A stretch of DNA of 64,000 nucleotides. Origin: SG8-40 sp963792855. Lineage in GTDB: Bacteria; Pseudomonadota; Gammaproteobacteria; Burkholderiales; Eutrophovitaceae. Below the pieces are notes generated by a model. The model did no database searches. It worked only from the letters and a program-made list of their open reading frames with translations, and was not told the DNA's origin. Below are positions 18,102 through 27,032 of the stretch, piece after piece. The stretch is from positions 18,693-82,692 of the forward strand of contig CAWBXZ010000010.1 in the NCBI GenBank assembly GCA_963792855.1. Reading direction: 5' to 3'. The translations under genes were made by a program, and so were the position numbers. Position 1 is the first letter of the stretch, and the number at the start of each line of letters is the position of its first letter.

Positions 18102-18881
18102 ATGACACAGCATGATTATCCGACTGCTCGAGGCATCGGTTCGTCTCTCAGTTTGTCGTCATTCGGGTTCAGCTTGAGGGCAATATCGTATCCAGGCCTG
18201 CTCTTCATTGTTGTGGTAATTCTTACGCTGGCAGGTTGCGCGACTACTTCGAAACCAGTCAAGCAAATCGACCAGCTCGAATCGGTGAGTGAAAATCCGA
18301 GAATCCTGATCATGGAGCCGGATATCAAGTATTACCTGTTGACGGCGAGCGGTGTCACGGAGCCGCACGCCGAGTGGACCATCTCCGCCAGGCGAAACTT
18401 TTCCAACGCGCTCGAAGCCTATGCGGATGAGCGTGGCACCGATATCGTGACGATTGGTGACAGCGAGCTGCCGGGGGCCGCGGAAGTTGCTTACAGCAAG
18501 CTGCATGGGGCGGTCGGCTATACGGTTCAGGTTAATTACTTCGGCCAGTTGCCCTTGCCAAGCAAGGAAGGCGCGTTCGACTGGGGGCTGGGTCCGGGTG
18601 TTGCCGAGATTGGTGAAAAATACAATGCCGACTACGCATTGTTCAGCTATTACCGGGACTATCAGGCTTCCGGTGGTCGCGTTGCATTCGCGGTGCTGGC
18701 AGCGGTTGCCGGGGTTGGAGTGTCTACCGGGCATGAGCGAGGTTTTGCGTCGCTGGTCGACCTGAAGAGCGGAGAAATCGTATGGTTCAACGTTATTTAT
18801 ACGACAGCCGGCGAACTGCGCGACGAGGAAGGTGCCAAGTCCATTGTGGCGACGTTGTTCGCGGGTTTGCCGGGACGGTAG
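18102..18881 (+). CDS. Hypothetical lipoprotein, first gene of M48 operon
   Basis: A 259-residue protein. After a long N-terminal region a membrane segment (PGLLFIVVVILTLAGCATTS) ends in a lipobox LAGC, so it is probably a lipoprotein. The mature part has ENPRILIMEPDIKYYLLTA, a helical WTISARRNFSNALEAYAD, YNADYALFSYYRDYQASGG and ends with a putative hydrophobic loop and LKSGEIVWFNVIY. This pattern, in which a GSGE/W strand and an amphipathic helix recur, resembles envelope proteins of the CsgG/LpoB-like type, but I cannot assign the family. It is five bases from the M48 protease start. Ribosome-binding site CGGGGAG. Confidence 0.65.
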   Translation: MTQHDYPTARGIGSSLSLSSFGFSLRAISYPGLLFIVVVILTLAGCATTSKPVKQIDQLESVSENPRILIMEPDIKYYLLTASGVTEPHAEWTISARRNFSNALEAYADERGTDIVTIGDSELPGAAEVAYSKLHGAVGYTVQVNYFGQLPLPSKEGAFDWGLGPGVAEIGEKYNADYALFSYYRDYQASGGRVAFAVLAAVAGVGVSTGHERGFASLVDLKSGEIVWFNVIYTTAGELRDEEGAKSIVATLFAGLPGR

Positions 18882-18885
18882 ACCC

Positions 18886-20055
18886 ATGTCGGTTCGGCAA
18901 ACGTTCACGAGCGCCTGTCTGTTGTTGTTCAGCACTATGTTGCTGGCGGAATCCTCCGAGATCGAGCCAAAAATCCCGCCCGGCTACAAGCCGGAGCAAG
19001 GCGAGGATGAGAAAGGCTTGTGGTTGGAAGTCGACGACTATGAGAAGGCTGTTCGCAGGTCTGCGCTGCTCGTCCACGACAGCGATTTGAACGACTATGT
19101 TCGCGATGCCGCCTGCCGGGTAGCGGGAGACTACTGCGGAGACTTGCGGGTCTACGTGATACGCAATCCGGGTTTCAATGCATCAATGACACCCAACGGA
19201 ATGATGCAGGTCTGGACCGGCTTGTTGATGCGCGTATCCAGCGAAGACGAGCTTGCCGCGGTGCTCGGACACGAACTGGCCCACTACACGCAGCTGCACA
19301 CGCTGGATCGATTGCGGCGTGTGAAGGCGTCCTACACAGCTGGCACGCTGGTAGACCTCGGATTGATTGTGTTGGCGGGAGTAAGTCTTCCGGCCGGTCA
19401 GATGATGGCGGCGCTGGATGCGATGTCGTTCAGCCGTGAGCAAGAGGAAGAGGCTGACTTGCTGGGGGCGCAATTCATGGCCAATTCTGACTATGATCCT
19501 CACGCGTCTTACCGCGTGTGGAATATGCTCGTTAAGGAAGAGGAGAAAGCGAGCGCCAAGCGACGGCAACCGGACATATTCAGCAAGACACACCCGAATT
19601 CAACCGACCGTGCCGCGACGCTCAAGCATTATGTAGACGAGCATTACGGACCGGTCGTGGCAGATCAGAACGGCCGTGCACGTCACGTCGAAATGCTCGA
19701 TCGCCACTACATGCAGCTGATGGAAGATCAGGTCGATACCAATCGCTTTGGCCGTACACAGGCGATGCTGGAAAATCACGCCGAGATCGGTGTAGACATG
19801 GGACTGGTTGATTTCTTCTACGGTGAGATGTACCGGCAACGCGACCAGGAAGGAGATCTGGAAAAGGCAAGAAGCGCCTATCAGAGCGCGATCGCGCGCG
19901 GAGATCCTCCGCCCCAGGCTCACCGGAACCTTGGTTACATGAACCTCAAGGAAGGTGACATCGAGCAGGCCAGACATAACTTCAATCAGTATTTGAGCCT
20001 GGCACCCGATGCCACGGACCGCGAGATGATCCTGTTCTATCTGGAGGGAGACTGA
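18886..20055 (+). CDS. Periplasmic M48 metalloprotease with TPR region (BepA-like)
   Basis: A 389-residue protein with a signal peptide (FTSACLLLFSTMLLAESSE). The M48 protease domain has the zinc site LGHELAHYTQLHTLDRLRR near residue 130 and the third ligand in SREQEEEADLLGAQFMANS. NPGFNASMTPNGMMQVWTG is the conserved strand before the active site. The C-terminal 100 residues are TPR (KARSAYQSAIARGDPPPQAH, MNLKEGDIEQARHNFNQYL). This is the design of E. coli BepA/YfgC and LoiP-type envelope quality-control proteases. It lies between two lipoprotein genes with gaps of 4 and 1 bases, so the three probably work together in the envelope. I chose the start at 18886, where the signal peptide begins. 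Confidence 0.85.
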   Translation: MSVRQTFTSACLLLFSTMLLAESSEIEPKIPPGYKPEQGEDEKGLWLEVDDYEKAVRRSALLVHDSDLNDYVRDAACRVAGDYCGDLRVYVIRNPGFNASMTPNGMMQVWTGLLMRVSSEDELAAVLGHELAHYTQLHTLDRLRRVKASYTAGTLVDLGLIVLAGVSLPAGQMMAALDAMSFSREQEEEADLLGAQFMANSDYDPHASYRVWNMLVKEEEKASAKRRQPDIFSKTHPNSTDRAATLKHYVDEHYGPVVADQNGRARHVEMLDRHYMQLMEDQVDTNRFGRTQAMLENHAEIGVDMGLVDFFYGEMYRQRDQEGDLEKARSAYQSAIARGDPPPQAHRNLGYMNLKEGDIEQARHNFNQYLSLAPDATDREMILFYLEGD

Positions 20056-20056
20056 T

Positions 20057-20644
20057 ATGAGTGCCAGAGTCATTGTTGCAGTGCTTGCTACCGTGCTCGT
20101 CAGCGGGTGCACTGCCTTTTCGGCTGTCAAACCCGGGACGGTGCAGGTTGGCGCGCTGCATGTGGATCCTTCGCTGACATGGAACGCCGCTCCCAACCTC
20201 GGCGGGGGATACACCAATCGTGCAACGCAGGTCTGGACGCAGGATGGATTGTTGCTGAACCGGATCATCATTGTTCCAGGTGTCGCCGAAGGTGAACCAA
20301 TCTTCAGACAGACTCACAAGTCGCAGGCGTTTCCGGTATTCGAAGCAGACATGCTGGCAAATGAGATCGAGGAATTGGTGGAATCGTCCATCGTCAAATC
20401 CTTCGGCGAGGGCGATGTTTCGGTGCAAACGAAAAACCTGCGGCCGAACCGGTTCGGGGCCAATCGGGGTTTCATGTTTGATATGGAGGTGGCTGTGTCT
20501 GACGGACCGGACTATCGCGGCCTGACCGGAGCCTTCATTCACGAGAAGCAGCTTTATTTGCTTATGTACTTCGGTGCCGAGCCGTACTACTACGAAAAAC
20601 GTCTCGACGAGGCTGAAGCGCTGATCAAGAGCGCGAGAATCTAG
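20057..20644 (+). CDS. Hypothetical lipoprotein, third gene of M48 operon
   Basis: A 195-residue lipoprotein: VIVAVLATVLVSGCTAFSA has a clear lipobox (VSGC). The mature part contains LTWNAAPNLGGGYTNRATQV, VPGVAEGEPIFRQTHKSQAF, VRPNRFG-like strands and EKQLYLLMYFGAEPYYYEKR. It looks like a small beta-rich sensor or adaptor and is not a family I can name. The start lies one base after the stop of the protease, with GGAGGGAGACTGAT just before it, so translation is probably coupled. Confidence 0.65.
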   Translation: MSARVIVAVLATVLVSGCTAFSAVKPGTVQVGALHVDPSLTWNAAPNLGGGYTNRATQVWTQDGLLLNRIIIVPGVAEGEPIFRQTHKSQAFPVFEADMLANEIEELVESSIVKSFGEGDVSVQTKNLRPNRFGANRGFMFDMEVAVSDGPDYRGLTGAFIHEKQLYLLMYFGAEPYYYEKRLDEAEALIKSARI

Positions 20645-20787
20645 CTGGCGGTGTGCCGGGGACAACCCCGACGTTTCCCCGCAGTTTTCTGTTGTTTAAC
20701 AACCGCCGGACTGTCAAGAGGGTATCTGACCCTGTCGTTTTAGTCTGTCGCTGTCTGGTCAGTCAGTCGGCACCAATGGGAGAGTAG

Positions 20788-21127
20788 GGTCAGGTCTAGC
20801 AATGTAGCATCGGCCTTCCGGCGAAGCGGTCAGGAGAAAAGGGGCCGCCCGCTTAAGCGCTGCGATTGCTGCCGATCATTTTTCCGGTGTTTGATCGGCT
20901 GACCACTCGAAGCGCGAGCGCGCTGCAAGCTCCTCAACTGAAGCCAGCCCGACGTAGCGGCGGCCGTTGATGATCCAGGTCGGATAGTCCTTCACTTCGT
21001 TCGCGACGCAAGTGAAATTCATCGGACCGGTGCGTCCGTCCGGAGTGCACTCCACGTAGGGCAATCGATAGGCGGAAGAGCCGAACATTTCCTTCTGCTT
21101 CTGGCAGGTGGGGCACCAGTACGCGCC
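20788..21127 (+). repeat. Segmental duplication, copy A
   Basis: About 340 bases that match 23327-23666 base by base with a low rate of substitutions. It runs from GGTCAGGTCTAGCAATGTA to GGCACCAGTACGCGCC. It includes the dispersed repeat, a GGAGAAAAGGGGCCGCC block and the 3' part of the VKOR-Trx gene. The similarity stops abruptly at 21127. Confidence 0.8.
20876..21127 (-). pseudogene. Truncated VKOR-thioredoxin C-terminus
   Basis: The minus strand encodes about the last 83 residues of the VKOR-thioredoxin protein at 23415, ending with the same ADQTPEK C-terminus. KEMFGSSAYRLPYVECTPDG and YPTWIINGRRYVGLASVEEL are shared, with substitutions such as GRRY/GRRF and FEW/FDW. There is no promoter, start or VKOR domain. 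The copy is therefore a dead fragment produced by the segmental duplication. Confidence 0.8.
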
Positions 21128-21430
21128 CGTTGTGCTCGCCGATCTGCCGTCTGGTTACGGTATGCAGGTTTGCGGGTGCTGGGGGGGCGAACCCTGCACC
21201 ATTTGCTGCTGAGCCAAAGTGTGCGAGCGGCAGGGCAGTGTAAGGATAAGCGTATGTACCGGTTTCTGTGCACCAAGCCATCCAGTTTACGCATACGTTG
21301 TCCAGTAGGTGCTCTGTCGGTCGCACAGTTCGGGCCGAGACCGGGATAATATACTTCGCTCGAACAGAATGAGGTCAGCGCCCTGCCGGCAGGTACGAAC
21401 GTTGACCCACAGCATCCGGAGAGGACCTTG

Positions 21431-23284
21431 ATGTTTCGCAACCACATTTCGATCCTCGTTGCATCCGCCGCCCTCGTGGCCGCATGCAGCGGCGAGCAGC
21501 AGGACCAGCCGTCCGTTGGGGTCGAATTTCCGCGACCTTCGCCTGCTGCCGAATCCATCGCGATCAACCCGCTGCGCGATGCGTATTACGGCGAGACCCA
21601 CGTGCATACCTCGTTTTCCCTGGATGCGTACATCGGCGGGACGCGCATGACGCACGACGATGCGTATCGGTTTGCGAAAGGCGAGACCGTGACGGTTGAA
21701 GGGCAAGACTTTCAACGGCGACGCCCGCTCGATTTTGTCGCGATCTCCGATCATGCGGAGTACATCGGCGAAATGTACTCGACGATGTTCCAAGGCGCGC
21801 CGGGACACGACCAGGAGTTGCTGGAACAGCTTCGCACAATGACGGATATCAAGGCGCGCCAGGAGTGGTTTCTCAGGTACGTCGTTGCTTCGAATCGCAG
21901 CACGAAACCGCAGCATCCACCATTTTTCGCCGGAGAGGACACTGTACGCATGGCGTGGCAACGCATCATCGAGCAGGCCGAAGCGCACAATGACCCTGGC
22001 CGATTCACCACGTTGATTGCCTTCGAATGGAGTGGGGCGCCCAACGGCGGAAATTTGCATCGGAACGTCATCTTTCGGGATGCAAACGTCCCCGCTTTGC
22101 CGGTTAGCTACATCGACATCAACCGCGAAGATAGCCTATGGGAATGGATGCGCGTGCAGGAAGCGAACGGCAGCAAGGTGCTGGCTATCCCGCACAACTC
22201 GAACGCGTCGAAGCAAATGATGTTCGCCGATGTCGATTCGAACGGCGATCCGATCGACCGGGAGTACGCGCAGACCCGGCAGCAGTTCGAGCCGTTAATC
22301 GAGATGATGCAGATCAAGGGAAACTCGGAGGTCCATCGCAAGTTCTGGTCCGACGACGGTTTCGCCGATTTCGAGAACGCGGATTCCATCCAGAAGAACT
22401 CCGGGCGCACTTTCCGGAAGCGCGATTTCGTTCGCGAGGGACTGAAACTGGGTGTGGCCAAATCGCGGGACCTTGGCGCGAATCCGTTCAAGTACGGATT
22501 CATCGGAGGCACGGACAATCACAACGGCCTGCCATCCGCCGTTGCCGAGGACGCATTCGTCGGCGGACACGGGCCGGAGGACGGTACCGTCGAGCGCCGC
22601 CGCACCGGCAGTGTCGCCGGCTGGATCGACGGCAAGGACCTGTCGATCGGCTCGCTCGCCGCGGTCTGGGCAACCGGGAACACGCGTGCGGCAATTTGGG
22701 ACGCGATGAAACGGCGCGAGACATTCGCGACGAGCGGACCGAGGATCTCGGTTCGCTTCTTCGGCGGTGTGGATTTAAAAGGCGAGCCGTCCGACCCGGC
22801 GGCGCTGGTCGAGAGCGGCTATGCGCTCGGCGTTCCCATGGGCGGCGACCTGGAGTCAGGCAGTGCCGCACCGACTTTCACCGTGTATGCAATGAAGGAC
22901 CCCGATGGCGCAAATCTCGACCGGATCCAGATCGTCAAGGGTTGGGCGGATGCCAGCGGCGAGGTCTACGAGCGCATCATCGACGTAGTATGGTCGGGCA
23001 ATCGACAGCCGGACAATGGAAAGTTGTCACCGGTAGGAAATACGGTCGACCTCAAGACTGCGCGCTACGAGAATTCAATTGGCGCCGCGACGCTGATCGG
23101 AAGCTGGAAGGACGACGACTTCGATCCAGGGCAGCACGCGTTCTACTACGCGCGCGTGCTCGAAATACCGACGCCGCGTTGGTCGACTTATGACGCGGTA
23201 CGCAGCAACCTGCCCCTGCTCGAAGACGTGCCAGCGACGATACAGGAGCGTGCGTGGACGTCGCCCATCTGGTTTACACCCTGA
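21431..23284 (+). CDS. DUF3604 domain lipoprotein
   Basis: A 617-residue protein with a lipobox (ILVASAALVAACSGEQQ), so probably anchored in the envelope. The rest follows the DUF3604 family: DAYYGETHVHTSFSLDAYIG near residue 55 and LDFVAISDHAEYIGEM near 105 are PHP-like metal-binding motifs, and GFIGGTDNHNGLPSAVAEDA near 360 and RETFATSGPRISVRFF near 430 are conserved. The architecture suggests a metal-dependent phosphoesterase-like enzyme, but no substrate has been proven. A TTG at 21428 abuts the ATG. The ribosome-binding site is GGAGAGGACC. Its left flank carries the duplicated VKOR fragment and its right flank the intact-length VKOR gene. Confidence 0.85.
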   Translation: MFRNHISILVASAALVAACSGEQQDQPSVGVEFPRPSPAAESIAINPLRDAYYGETHVHTSFSLDAYIGGTRMTHDDAYRFAKGETVTVEGQDFQRRRPLDFVAISDHAEYIGEMYSTMFQGAPGHDQELLEQLRTMTDIKARQEWFLRYVVASNRSTKPQHPPFFAGEDTVRMAWQRIIEQAEAHNDPGRFTTLIAFEWSGAPNGGNLHRNVIFRDANVPALPVSYIDINREDSLWEWMRVQEANGSKVLAIPHNSNASKQMMFADVDSNGDPIDREYAQTRQQFEPLIEMMQIKGNSEVHRKFWSDDGFADFENADSIQKNSGRTFRKRDFVREGLKLGVAKSRDLGANPFKYGFIGGTDNHNGLPSAVAEDAFVGGHGPEDGTVERRRTGSVAGWIDGKDLSIGSLAAVWATGNTRAAIWDAMKRRETFATSGPRISVRFFGGVDLKGEPSDPAALVESGYALGVPMGGDLESGSAAPTFTVYAMKDPDGANLDRIQIVKGWADASGEVYERIIDVVWSGNRQPDNGKLSPVGNTVDLKTARYENSIGAATLIGSWKDDDFDPGQHAFYYARVLEIPTPRWSTYDAVRSNLPLLEDVPATIQERAWTSPIWFTP

Positions 23285-23326
23285 TGCCGTTTTCCTTGTA
23301 TTGAGGTAATGCGTGGAAAGATATTG

Positions 23327-23666
23327 GGGCAGGTCTTGCAATGTAGCATCGGCTTTCCGGCAAAGCCGTCAGGAGAAAAGGGGCCGCCCCTTAAGCGCAT
23401 GCGATTGCTGCCGATCATTTTTCCGGTGTTTGATCGGCTGACCAATCGAAGCGCGAGCGCGCTGCAAGCTCCTCAACTGAAGCCAGCCCGACAAAGCGGC
23501 GGCCGTTGATAATCCACGTCGGATAGTCCTTCACTTCGTTTGCGACGCAGGTGAAATTCATCGGCCCGGTGCGCCCGTCCGGAGTGCACTCCACGTAGGG
23601 CAATCGATAGGCGGAAGAGCCGAACATTTCCTTCTGCTTCTGGCAGGTGGGGCACCAGTACGCGCC
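23327..23666 (+). repeat. Segmental duplication, copy B
   Basis: Counterpart of 20788-21127, beginning GGGCAGGTCTTGCAATGTA. It contains the native 3' end of the VKOR-Trx gene, which continues to the right, so this is probably the source copy. Confidence 0.8.
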
Positions 23667-24366
23667 ATAAAATCGTGCTTCGGAATCGCGCAGATGGGTG
23701 GCGAGCGCTTTCAGGTACGGCTTTTCGGGGCCCGCGGCAGGGTGGAAGAAGCCGCTGAAATGCATGAACAACAAGGCCACGACCAGGACGGCTGAACCCA
23801 CAGGCACCGGCAACGATTTCGCCCATGCGTGCTGCGGCATGTGGGCGGGCCTGCGCACCAGCAGCAGCACCAGCAGCGAAGTTCATGATTCCGAAAGAAA
23901 TCAGGCAGTAGGTGCAGGTCGCTTCGATGGAGAAAATCGAGACGGCGGTGAGATACCAGCTGACGGCGGTGCCAATGCTGGCGACGGTCAATGCCATTTG
24001 CCAGGAGCTCGGGCGCGAGCGCATGCGCCACACGAGCCGCCCGAGCAGCGCGTAAGTCACAAACCCCCAGAACGCGATCGGCACGCCGAGCAAAACGGAC
24101 CAGCGGCTTTGCTGCACCAGATCGCACTCGGAGTCCGCGCCGCAGAATGCAGGGCGTTCGCCAAACCACGCGACGAAGGTCAGGTAGGCGGTCAACAAGC
24201 TTCCGGCAAGGATAAGCCCGAGCAGCCACTTGTCGAGCGCATGCGGACTGCGCCCGTGGGTGGACCCGGCGCGGTTCTCCGCTACCCGTGTTTCGGCGCG
24301 ATGGCCCGCCCCCGAGGTCTTGTCCCCGGACGCATGTTTGCCAGATCGGCGTTTCTTTTTCGACAT
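23415..24366 (-). CDS. Vitamin K epoxide reductase-thioredoxin fusion (frameshifted)
   Basis: A bacterial VKOR homologue, which reoxidises quinones and supplies disulfides in the periplasm. Reading from ATG 24366, a basic N-terminus is followed by ALDKWLLGLILAGSLLTAYL, then FCGADSECDLVQQSRWSVLL with the loop Cys pair and ATCTYCLISFGIMNFA with the CxxC active site. The reading frame then breaks at about 23855-23880, inside a GCTGCTGGTGCTGCTGCTGG run. The next frame continues with a membrane helix (PVGSAVLVVALLFMHFSGFF) and a thioredoxin domain with FYGAYWCPTCQKQKEMFGSS (CPTC) and YPTWIINGRRFVGLAS. The two halves make a normal VKOR-Trx protein of about 315 residues. Either an assembly indel or a recent frameshift mutation is present. 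Confidence 0.8.
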
Positions 24367-24454
24367 ATTCGTGCGGAATGGTAAACGATTATGAGGTACC
24401 GGGATCAGAATGGTTTAACGAGGCCCGCCTGCTTGTTCCCTTCCTTGGGCACGG

Positions 24455-25240
24455 TTACCGGTCATCGGACGGCAACGGTTCTCGGGCCATGCTCAACCAG
24501 CATTCGGCGATCACTTCGCTCCAGCGCTGTGCCGCGTCCTGATCCCGCAGCGTGTCCTGACGAATCTCGAGCATGATAGACGGGAGCTGCCGCGTCTCGC
24601 CGTGCACCGGTAAAGTGTAGTCAACGTGCTGTTCAATTTCATAGGGCTGGTTGTCGCCTACCGGTTCCGTCAACTTCCCGCGCAATGCTGCCAGCCATTT
24701 TGCAGCCCAGCCTGTATCGAGCCGGTAGCACACGCCAACAGGCCATGGCCGCTCGAACCCTGCAAGTGAAGGTGTGAAGCTGTGAATGCTGAGCAGACGG
24801 GTTGGCTGCGTGTCGCGAGCATCCAGCAACCGGCCAATGGCATCGTGATAGGGGTCAAACAGACTGCTTCGGCGCAGTTGTGCATCCTCTGCGCTCAGCG
24901 TGGCGTTACCGGGTATGGCTGTGCCGTCGCTTGTGGCAGCGATGGAGCCAGCAGCGCTCGGAGCGCGGTTGCAATCGATCACCAGCCGGGAATAGTTGCT
25001 CAGCAGCAACGGCGCATCGAGACGGGCGGACAGCGCCCTGGCCAGCAAGGCCGCGCCCGGGTCCCAGCCAATGTGACTGTCCAGTTGTTCGTCACTGAGC
25101 CCGAGTTTGTTCAGGCAGGCAGGCACGCGATTGCTTGCGTGATCGCACAACAACACCAGTTCGCTGCGGCCTTCGGGATTGATCAGTTCGAAAGGGTCCG
25201 GCTCGCCTTCTCCCTGCAACGTGTTCAAGGCATTGCTCAC
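24455..25240 (-). CDS. N-formylglutamate amidohydrolase family protein
   Basis: A 261-residue cytosolic hydrolase of the FGase family. ELVLLCDHASNRVPACLNKL near residue 30 contains the conserved HASN metal/substrate motif, IGWDPGAALLARALSARLDA is the next conserved block, and SNYSRLVIDCNRAP carries the RLVxDxNR signature. SIHSFTPSLAGFERPWPVGV supplies HSF(T/S)P, and SIMLEIRQDTLRD is the usual end. Family enzymes hydrolyse N-formylglutamate or related N-acyl amino acids. Translation starts at GTG overlapping the TGA of the transglutaminase gene (GTGA), so the two are coupled. A histidine-degradation role cannot be claimed without hut neighbours. Confidence 0.85.
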   Translation of the reverse strand: MSNALNTLQGEGEPDPFELINPEGRSELVLLCDHASNRVPACLNKLGLSDEQLDSHIGWDPGAALLARALSARLDAPLLLSNYSRLVIDCNRAPSAAGSIAATSDGTAIPGNATLSAEDAQLRRSSLFDPYHDAIGRLLDARDTQPTRLLSIHSFTPSLAGFERPWPVGVCYRLDTGWAAKWLAALRGKLTEPVGDNQPYEIEQHVDYTLPVHGETRQLPSIMLEIRQDTLRDQDAAQRWSEVIAECWLSMAREPLPSDDR

Positions 25241-26049
25241 TCTTCAGGGACTTTGTCGGCGCGCACCAGAAAACTTTTCAGCAGCGTTTCGCCAAAGCTG
25301 TTGCTCAGGGATACATCGGCGGCATCGCGGCCGTGAGCCATCTTGATGCGACCGATCAGACGCTTGTTATTGCGGGGGTCGAAAGTGTGCCACTTGCCGT
25401 CGAGGAACGCTTCGAACCAGGCAGCAAAATCCATCTCGCCGTGGGGCGGCGGCGTACCAATATCACTCAGGTAGCCGCTGCAATAGCGGGCCGGGATATT
25501 CATGGCGCGGCAAAAAGTCACCGCCAGATGCGTATAGTCGCGGCACACGCCGGCCTTGCCCTTGTACACTTGTGATGCCGTCATGGTGTTGCGCGCGTGT
25601 TCATAACCGAAGGTAATGTGGTTGTGCACGAAATCGCAGATGGCCTGCACCCGTTGCCAGCCGGTGGCGCCGTGACCGAACAAACGCCAGGCCTCGTTGG
25701 CGAGAAGGTCGGTCTCGCAGTAACGACTGCCTAACAAATAGACCAGAGTGTCATCGGGCAGCGCTTCGATAGGATGTTGCTGGGCCTCAGGTAAAAATGG
25801 GTCGGGTTCGCCGGAGTCATAAATCAGCGCATCGTTGGAGATCATGGTATCGCCAGGGGGCAAAGTGATACGGGTCACCCAGTTTCCATACAGGTCGCGA
25901 TAGCCACTCAGTGGTAACGGCGGATCCGTTCTGATCTGATCCGGGGTCAGCAGAAAAGAGGCGCGGGAAGAATGGACATTCAAGGTCAGAATGGTCGGGG
26001 TAGGTTGGGTGCAGCTATAAACCATCTCATAGCCGATACGCATTTTCAT
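25237..26049 (-). CDS. Transglutaminase-like family protein
   Basis: A 270-residue protein. The N-terminal half is a beta-sandwich-like region (MRIGYEMVYSCTQPTPTILT). The papain-fold core has YKGKAGVCRDYTHLAVTFCR near residue 165 with the catalytic Cys, MDFAAWFEAFLDGKWHTFDP with the His, and DPRNN with the Asp. This is the family of cytosolic bacterial transglutaminase-like proteases that accompanies N-formylglutamate-amidohydrolase-like and circularly-permuted ATP-grasp genes in proteobacteria. The target is unknown. A GGAG ribosome-binding site precedes the ATG. It is the first gene of a two-gene operon. Confidence 0.85.
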   Translation of the reverse strand: MKMRIGYEMVYSCTQPTPTILTLNVHSSRASFLLTPDQIRTDPPLPLSGYRDLYGNWVTRITLPPGDTMISNDALIYDSGEPDPFLPEAQQHPIEALPDDTLVYLLGSRYCETDLLANEAWRLFGHGATGWQRVQAICDFVHNHITFGYEHARNTMTASQVYKGKAGVCRDYTHLAVTFCRAMNIPARYCSGYLSDIGTPPPHGEMDFAAWFEAFLDGKWHTFDPRNNKRLIGRIKMAHGRDAADVSLSNSFGETLLKSFLVRADKVPEE

Positions 26050-26278
26050 TACACTTCTCCAAGGGGAACAGGCATTGTGAAGACAAACGGGAGTAGAGTC
26101 GATTGATTCAGCCCATTTGTTGATTCGGCACCGGCGCTATTTGCCGGAACAGATGCGGTCGAACCGTTCACGTCGGTTCGCCGATTTGCCATTGAGTCGG
26201 ACCAGAGCGCTGGTTAAGCCCGTGTCCTGATCGCTGATTTGAAAGTTGGGATTCAGGGAAAAAGCCAGGAACTTCTCA

Positions 26279-26647
26279 GTGTATAAGTTACTTGAGTTTG
26301 CAAAATCGTACTGGATTGCAATTACGCTGATGACGCTGTCAGCGGTAACCGTTTTGTCTCTTTGGCCGTTGAGCCAATTACCTCCAGTGCCAGGTTCGGA
26401 CAAGACGCACCACGTCATTGCGTATGCATTGTTGATGTTGCCTACAGCATTACGCAAACCGGAGCGATGGATATTTATCGGTTTGTTTTTTCTTGTGTAC
26501 AGCGGAGCAATCGAACTGTTGCAACCCTATGTGAACCGGCATGGGGATTGGCTGGATTTGCTTGCAAACACTGCGGGCGTGGTTGTCGGCGTTTCCATTG
26601 CAGCGCTGGTCAATCGGCTGTTTTCCAACGCAGGCCTGAAACATTAG
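26279..26647 (+). CDS. VanZ family protein
   Basis: A small membrane protein of about 122 residues. Segments: YWIAITLMTLSAVTVLSLWP, HHVIAYALLMLPTAL, WIFIGLFFLVYSGAIELLQP and LANTAGVVVGVSIAALVNRL. SDKTHHVIAYALL and the IELLQPYVNRHGDWLDLLAN stretch (E-x3-Q-x5-R-x3-DxxANTxG) are the VanZ signature. I chose GTG at 26279 because it has an AGGA site at eight bases; a TTG at 26246 would be an alternative. The role of proteobacterial VanZ-like proteins is not known. Confidence 0.8.
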   Translation: MYKLLEFAKSYWIAITLMTLSAVTVLSLWPLSQLPPVPGSDKTHHVIAYALLMLPTALRKPERWIFIGLFFLVYSGAIELLQPYVNRHGDWLDLLANTAGVVVGVSIAALVNRLFSNAGLKH

Positions 26648-27032
26648 CGATAGACAATCAGGGCGTTGCCCCTTCTCATTTTGAATCGTGGCGCGTGTCA
26701 AGTCAGACGCCATGATGACTCGTCTTTCGAAATCTTCGTAAACGTGCACGCATGGCGGGCTGTTCACATACTGCGTCAAAGGGCCCTGAGCCCTTGATGC
26801 CTGTTGTTGGCCATGTCTCTGTAGATCAATCCGTTATTTTTGCTGCCGGACCTGCATCCAGGCCATCGCAGGAGCATGGCGCCGGTAGACGGGATCGTAT
26901 TCGTCCATCCCTGCCTTCCTCCCATTGGAATCGGGATCTCTCCAGCTTGTTGGCGCGCCATCCGCGAGTGTCGTCATTGAACCCATCGACTTCGACCGTC
27001 TCATAGACAGTCACTGTTGACGAAAGTGCGCT
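26648..27032. other. Intergenic region, no clear gene
   Basis: About 385 bases between the VanZ gene and the AraC gene, which converge. A repeat-like GGGCGTTGCCCCTT and a GGGCCCTGAGCCCTT palindrome can be seen. A few short frames exist but none has supporting signals. Confidence 0.4.

Larger units (their letters stand above)
20645..21430. other. Intergenic region with duplicated VKOR fragment
   Basis: Nearly 800 bases that carry the dispersed repeat at 20788, the broken 3' end of a VKOR-thioredoxin gene (20876-21127) and, beyond it, no recognisable gene before the DUF3604 start. Confidence 0.5.

Noticed and set aside
20934..21326. Minus-strand frame of 130 codons over the duplicated fragment
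   Set aside because: It is a different frame from the VKOR-Trx homology, and the similar shifted peptide also occurs in the source copy.
24782..25336. Plus-strand frame of 184 codons
   Set aside because: Antisense of the N-formylglutamate amidohydrolase and transglutaminase genes; no independent evidence.
26137..26457. Minus-strand frame of 106 codons at the VanZ locus
   Set aside because: The plus strand encodes a clear VanZ signature across the same bases.
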